The notes under the pieces: model-generated
Told to the model about the DNA's origin: nothing
The model's database searches: none
Seen by the model: only the letters and a program-made list of their open reading frames with translations
Program-made: the position numbers and the translations under genes
Part shown: one piece after another, positions 34,401 through 37,245 of the stretch
How the letters are laid out: the number at the start of each line of letters is the position of its first letter
Position numbering within the stretch: position 1 is the first letter of the stretch
Assembly: GCF_002946355.1 (NCBI RefSeq)
Contig: NZ_PKOZ01000019.1
Span: 1 to 37,245 of the forward strand
Length of the DNA: 37,245 nucleotides
Reading direction: 5' to 3'
Origin: Pradoshia eiseniae
GTDB lineage: Bacteria > Bacillota > Bacilli > Bacillales > Pradoshiaceae

Positions 34401-35006
34401 TTAAAATATATTTTTTACCGTTTCCTTCACATTATACCAGACCCATTCAAATAATTGATCAATCTCTTCAATATCTCCCGTAACCTCGCCAGCTCCCGCA
34501 AGATACTTATCTCCATTGATCACTGTCAGATTGCCTTCCACTGTACCTTCAACCTTAATATCACCATTCTTGACAACCATATCTCCTTCAACTGTTTTCC
34601 CTTCAGGAACAATGACTGTCTGCCCTAACACTACGACATCCGGATCCTTCGAGAATGAGAATTGCTGCTCTTCTCCCCAATAAGAGAATATGGTCCCGCC
34701 CATAAGCATGAGGAACAAAGAAGCAGCAATCAAAACTGGATTTCGCTGAAGCCATCTCTTCATGTTCACGTTACGTGAGGGCTTTGGCAATGAGTCCATC
34801 ACCTTACTGGTGAAATTAGCGGGCGCCTCTATATGGGATTCTTGCAGCAAGGCAATCGTTCTGTTCAGTTCCTGAAATGTGAGCATGCACTCATCACAGT
34901 CCGCAATATGGTCCAGAAGTATATTTGCTTTTTCCGTATCAATCTCTCCATCAAGATAATCATGGATATATTCCTCGATATCATCTGGACATTGTCTCAT
35001 CATCAT
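34401..35006 (-). CDS. rsiW: anti-sigma-W factor RsiW
   Basis: Transmembrane inhibitor of SigW, 201 aa. The cytoplasmic ZAS zinc-binding motif is seen in LLDHIADCDECMLTF (His-x3-Cys-x2-Cys, ~32-39), the single TM helix at ~86-105 (PVLIAASLFLMLMGGTIFSY), and the extracellular part contains a bactofilin-like beta repeat (VPEGKTVEGDMVVKNGDI). In Bacillus it is cut by PrsW and RasP to release SigW. Three consecutive ATG codons (35006, 35003, 35000) follow GAGGTGA, and any of them could start. The gene begins 8 bp after sigW ends. Confidence 0.92.
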   Translation of the reverse strand: MMMRQCPDDIEEYIHDYLDGEIDTEKANILLDHIADCDECMLTFQELNRTIALLQESHIEAPANFTSKVMDSLPKPSRNVNMKRWLQRNPVLIAASLFLMLMGGTIFSYWGEEQQFSFSKDPDVVVLGQTVIVPEGKTVEGDMVVKNGDIKVEGTVEGNLTVINGDKYLAGAGEVTGDIEEIDQLFEWVWYNVKETVKNIF

Positions 35007-35014
35007 TCACCTCA

Positions 35015-35578
35015 TTATAAAGATTGCATGGATTTACGTAATGCATCTCTTCCTCTATGAATTCGTGTCTTCACCGTTCCAATCGGCAGGTGCAGAATCT
35101 CGCTTATCTCTTTCAAGGACAACTCATCCACATACTTCAGCACAATTGCCGCTCGATACTTCTCCGGAAGCTTTTGAATCTCCAGTTGAATCCTTTCCTT
35201 CAATTCCAGGTTCTCCAATTCTTCTTCAGGCAGCTTCTCATCTGAAGGAATCTGAGAATACATATCAAGTCCTTCAGTCCCGGCAACCTCTGCATCCAAA
35301 TAGAAATCAGGTTTCTTCTTGCGAATTCGATCAATACACAGATTTGTTGCAATCCGGTATAGCCATGTCGAAAACTTACGGTTCATCTGAAATGTATGGA
35401 TATTGACGTACGCCCGAAGAAAGGCTTCCTGTGCGACATCCTCAGCCTCATGGCGATCTCCAAGCATACGATAACACAATTGGAATACCTTATCTTTATA
35501 AAATTCTACTATATCCCCAAAGGCACGCTGGTCCCCATTACGCACTTGTTGGATTCTTTCTTTTATTAGTCCTTCCAA
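35015..35578 (-). CDS. sigW: ECF RNA polymerase sigma factor SigW
   Basis: Envelope-stress and antimicrobial-peptide response sigma factor. Region 2 (FYKDKVFQLCYRMLGDRHEA, NRKFSTWLYRIATNLCIDRI) and region 4 (LPEKYRAAIVLKYVDELSL, GTVKTRIHRGRDALRK) are complete, and the linker YLDAEVAGTEGLDMYSQI is nearly identical to B. subtilis SigW as recalled. The start is set at TTG 35576-35578: GGAGG lies nine bases upstream and the protein is then 187 aa, the B. subtilis length. The ATG at 35587 sits directly on the RBS. It is co-transcribed with rsiW from an autoregulated promoter. Confidence 0.95.
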   Translation of the reverse strand: MEGLIKERIQQVRNGDQRAFGDIVEFYKDKVFQLCYRMLGDRHEAEDVAQEAFLRAYVNIHTFQMNRKFSTWLYRIATNLCIDRIRKKKPDFYLDAEVAGTEGLDMYSQIPSDEKLPEEELENLELKERIQLEIQKLPEKYRAAIVLKYVDELSLKEISEILHLPIGTVKTRIHRGRDALRKSMQSL

Positions 35579-35614
35579 ATTTTCCATCCTCCGCATTAGC
35601 GGCCTTTTTGCTTA

Positions 35615-35642
35615 TATACGCCTGGCCTTTAAAAAAGTTTCA
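35615..35642 (-). promoter_or_regulatory. SigW autoregulatory promoter
   Basis: TGAAAC (35637-35642), a 16-bp spacer beginning with a T run, and CGTATA (35615-35620) on minus. This is the canonical SigW consensus, placed just upstream of sigW. Confidence 0.93.
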
Positions 35643-35741
35643 TTAATTAACAGGAATTATAAAATTAAATGATAAAATATGTTTGTTTTTTGAAAATTAT
35701 GGGTAAAAAAGGAATATATATGGTAGGTAAGGAGTGACGAA

Positions 35742-35909
35742 TTGGAACTACATACATTAATGAAGGATATTGAGAAATACCGTCAACGGATGATCGCATT
35801 AGCTTCCCACTCTTCTATGGTTGATTCTGACGTCATTAAGGCAAGTACTGAACTCGACTCGCTAATCAATCAGTATCAAAGCCAAACACGATATTATAAA
35901 AAGCAGTAA
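35742..35909 (+). CDS. Spo0E-like aspartyl-phosphate phosphatase
   Basis: A 55-residue protein starting with TTG, with AAGGAG seven bases upstream. It reads MELHTLMKDIEKYRQRMI followed later by VIKASTELDSLINQY. The S/T-x-x-L-D-x-L-I-x-x-Y motif, with a preceding helix of the form IEKxRxxM, is the signature of the Spo0E family. These proteins dephosphorylate Spo0A~P and delay sporulation. Length fits the short members. The gene is divergent from sigW across about 155 bp, and its stop codon lies within its terminator hairpin. Which Spo0A-phosphatase paralogue this is cannot be said. Confidence 0.85.
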   Translation: MELHTLMKDIEKYRQRMIALASHSSMVDSDVIKASTELDSLINQYQSQTRYYKKQ

Positions 35910-35938
35910 TCCTCTCCCTTTAGGATGCTGCTTTTTAT
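35901..35938 (+). terminator. intrinsic terminator of the Spo0E-like gene
   Basis: Interrupted stem: AAGCAG-ATCCT pairs with AGGAT-CTGCTT, followed by TTTTTATTTT. The left arm includes the last codons and the stop. Confidence 0.78.
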
Positions 35939-36021
35939 TTTGTTTAAAAGATCATTCTAAAACCATTCCTCTCAATTGTAGGCTTTGACGCCCCTTATGA
36001 CAAGCAATCTAAGAGAAATAT

Positions 36022-36054
36022 AAAAAAACCTTAGTTGCAGGGCAATTAAGGTTT
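36022..36054 (-). terminator. terminator of the rRNA-tRNA operon
   Basis: A 13-bp stem with one mismatch (36026-36038 with 36042-36054) is followed on minus by a seven-T run, about 20 bases after tRNA-Gly. Confidence 0.88.
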
Positions 36055-36074
36055 GAAATAATATATTTAATCAT

Positions 36075-36149
36075 TGGAGCGGAAGACGGGATTCGAACCC
36101 GCGACCCCCACCTTGGCAAGGTGGTGTTCTACCACTGAACTACTTCCGC
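36075..36149 (-). tRNA. tRNA-Gly (GCC)
   Basis: Cloverleaf with acceptor stem GCGGAAG/CTTCCGC, anticodon loop CTTGCCAAG giving GCC, and T-arm GGTTCGAATCC. CCA is encoded (36075-36077). Last tRNA of the operon. Confidence 0.96.
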
Positions 36150-36153
36150 AAAA

Positions 36154-36226
36154 TGAGCCATGAAGGACTCGAACCTTCGACCCTCTGATTAAAAGTCAGA
36201 TGCTCTACCGACTGAGCTAATGGCTC
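36154..36226 (-). tRNA. tRNA-Lys (TTT)
   Basis: Acceptor GAGCCAT/ATGGCTC and anticodon loop CTTTTAA giving TTT. CCA is not encoded; the gene is followed by TTT. Confidence 0.96.
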
Positions 36227-36231
36227 TTATA

Positions 36232-36306
36232 TGGCTGGGCTAGCAGGATTCGAACCTACGAATGACGGAGTCAAAGTCCGTTGCCTTACCGCTTGGCTAT
36301 AGCCCA
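36232..36306 (-). tRNA. tRNA-Gln (TTG)
   Basis: Acceptor TGGGCTA/TAGCCCA, anticodon TTG in ACTTTGACT, CCA encoded at 36232-36234. Confidence 0.96.
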
Positions 36307-36360
36307 ATAAAAAGAAAAAGGGACAATATCCTTTGTCCATTGGATGTTTCTTATTATAAA

Positions 36361-36444
36361 TGGTGGAGGGGGGCAGATTCGAACTGCCGAACCCGAAGGA
36401 GCGGATTTACAGTCCGCCGCGTTTAGCCACTTCGCTACCCCTCC
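36361..36444 (-). tRNA. tRNA-Tyr (GTA)
   Basis: Class II tRNA of 81 bases plus CCA, with a long variable arm. Acceptor GGAGGGG/CCCCTCC, anticodon GTA in ACTGTAAAT. Confidence 0.96.
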
Positions 36445-36455
36445 GTTATGAAGAG

Positions 36456-36528
<73 letters not shown>

Positions 36529-36609
36529 GTAATTATAATATTTCAACGACATTACTTAGTATAAGCTATTTTACACTGATTTTCACCAAGAAATGTTTGG
36601 TAATTTAGA

Positions 36610-36685
36610 TGGTGGAGGATGACGGGATCGAACCGCCGACCCTCTGCTTGTAAGGCAGATGCTCTCCCAGCTGAGCTAATCCTCC
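36610..36685 (-). tRNA. tRNA-Val (TAC)
   Basis: Acceptor GGAGGAT/ATCCTCC, anticodon TAC in CCTTACAAG, CCA encoded at 36610-36612. Confidence 0.96.
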
Positions 36686-36695
36686 ATATAATAAA

Positions 36696-36770
36696 TGGTG
36701 ACCCCTACGGGATTCGAACCCGTGTTACCGCCGTGAAAGGGCGGTGTCTTAACCGCTTGACCAAGGGGCC
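36696..36770 (-). tRNA. tRNA-Glu (TTC)
   Basis: Acceptor GGCCCCT/AGGGGTC with a terminal G-C/G-T variation, anticodon TTC in CCTTTCACG, CCA encoded at 36696-36698. Confidence 0.96.
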
Positions 36771-36800
36771 GTATTTCTCTTTTTCATAACTGCAATCGAG

Positions 36801-36873
36801 AGCTTCCAAGCGGGCTCGAACCGCTGACCTCTTCCTTACCATGGAAGTGCTCTACCTGCTGAGCTATGGAAGC
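36801..36873 (-). tRNA. tRNA-Thr (GGT)
   Basis: Acceptor GCTTCCA/TGGAAGC, anticodon loop ATGGTAA giving GGT. CCA is not encoded. Second threonine isoacceptor of the cluster. Confidence 0.95.
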
Positions 36874-36890
36874 ACAATCGAGCAAGAAAA

Positions 36891-36965
36891 TGGCTCCGCA
36901 GGTAGGATTCGAACCTACGACCGTTCGGTTAACAGCCGAATGCTCTACCACTGAGCTACTGCGGA
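36891..36965 (-). tRNA. tRNA-Asn (GTT)
   Basis: Acceptor TCCGCAG/CTGCGGA, anticodon GTT in CTGTTAACC, CCA encoded at 36891-36893. First tRNA after 5S rRNA. Confidence 0.96.
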
Positions 36966-36981
36966 ATAATATAAAATATAT

Positions 36982-37098
<117 letters not shown>

Positions 37099-37168
37099 CT
37101 TATAAGAATGAGTATCATTCTTTCAAAACTGGATAATGTTTGTTCATGCAAAGTGTGCGTTTAAATCT

Positions 37169-37245
37169 TTGGTTAAGTCCTCGAACGATTAGTATCCGTC
37201 AGCTCCATGTGTCACCACACTTCCACCTCGGACCTATCTACCTGA
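37169..37245 (-). rRNA. 23S ribosomal RNA, 3' end (partial)
   Basis: The minus strand reads GGAGCTGACGGATACTAATC and then CGAGGACTTAACCAA, the conserved 3' end of Bacillus 23S rRNA. The rest lies beyond the window edge. Confidence 0.95.

Overview
The window looks like a chromosomal segment of a low-GC, spore-forming Bacillaceae bacterium. Evidence: the sigW-rsiW-cdaA-cdaR-glmM-glmS gene order of Bacillus with a glmS ribozyme, a Spo0E-type phosphatase, strong AGGAGG ribosome binding sites, TTG/GTG starts, abundant intrinsic terminators, and a 23S-5S-tRNA cluster. Most genes, and the rRNA, lie on the minus strand.

Layout. 1-900: a 74-bp tandem repeat next to a REP-associated (RAYT-type) HUH transposase. 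950-5456: a minus-strand polyamine operon, XRE-cupin regulator then potA-potB-potC-potD, with an identifiable promoter and terminator. 5524-6822: a TipAS-type MerR regulator divergent from a Cys-rich four-helix copper-storage-like protein. 6830-7403: remains of a GshF-type ATP-grasp gene and a small unknown ORF. 7530-10832: manganese catalase, a GNAT acetyltransferase, nanE and manA (amino sugar and mannose phosphate metabolism). 10850-15246: SpoIIAA-like protein, Cu/Zn-SOD-like lipoprotein, ABC exporter, Ogt methyltransferase and a secreted glycerophosphodiesterase. 15660-19736: a 14-TM drug transporter, a DedA protein and a PdaC-like peptidoglycan deacetylase. 19811-26125: an MMPL transporter, a small HrgC-like membrane protein, a lipoteichoic acid synthase family enzyme and an SH3b/L,D-transpeptidase. 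26129-28334: a 348-bp inverted-repeat-bounded element, a Tet(38)-like efflux gene with a structured leader, and a fragment resembling a UTRA-domain regulator.

28441-35642 is the cell-envelope core: glmS (with ribozyme), glmM, cdaR, cdaA, then rsiW and sigW. GlmS and GlmM feed UDP-GlcNAc synthesis. CdaA makes c-di-AMP under control of CdaR and, in Bacillus, GlmM. SigW is the ECF envelope-stress sigma factor, and a canonical SigW autoregulatory promoter is visible. Next come a 55-residue Spo0E-like gene and a minus-strand rRNA/tRNA operon running 23S (partial), 5S, then Asn, Thr, Glu, Val, Thr, Tyr, Gln, Lys and Gly tRNAs and a terminator.

No clearly novel multi-gene system was found. The points most worth a second look are the terminator-like hairpin between the glmS ribozyme and glmS, the RAYT gene with its unusual start and neighbouring repeats, the leader of the tet(38)-like gene, the shared MerR-type promoter region, and a 12-bp palindrome found three times. 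All family assignments are from reading the sequence and recall; no database search was run.
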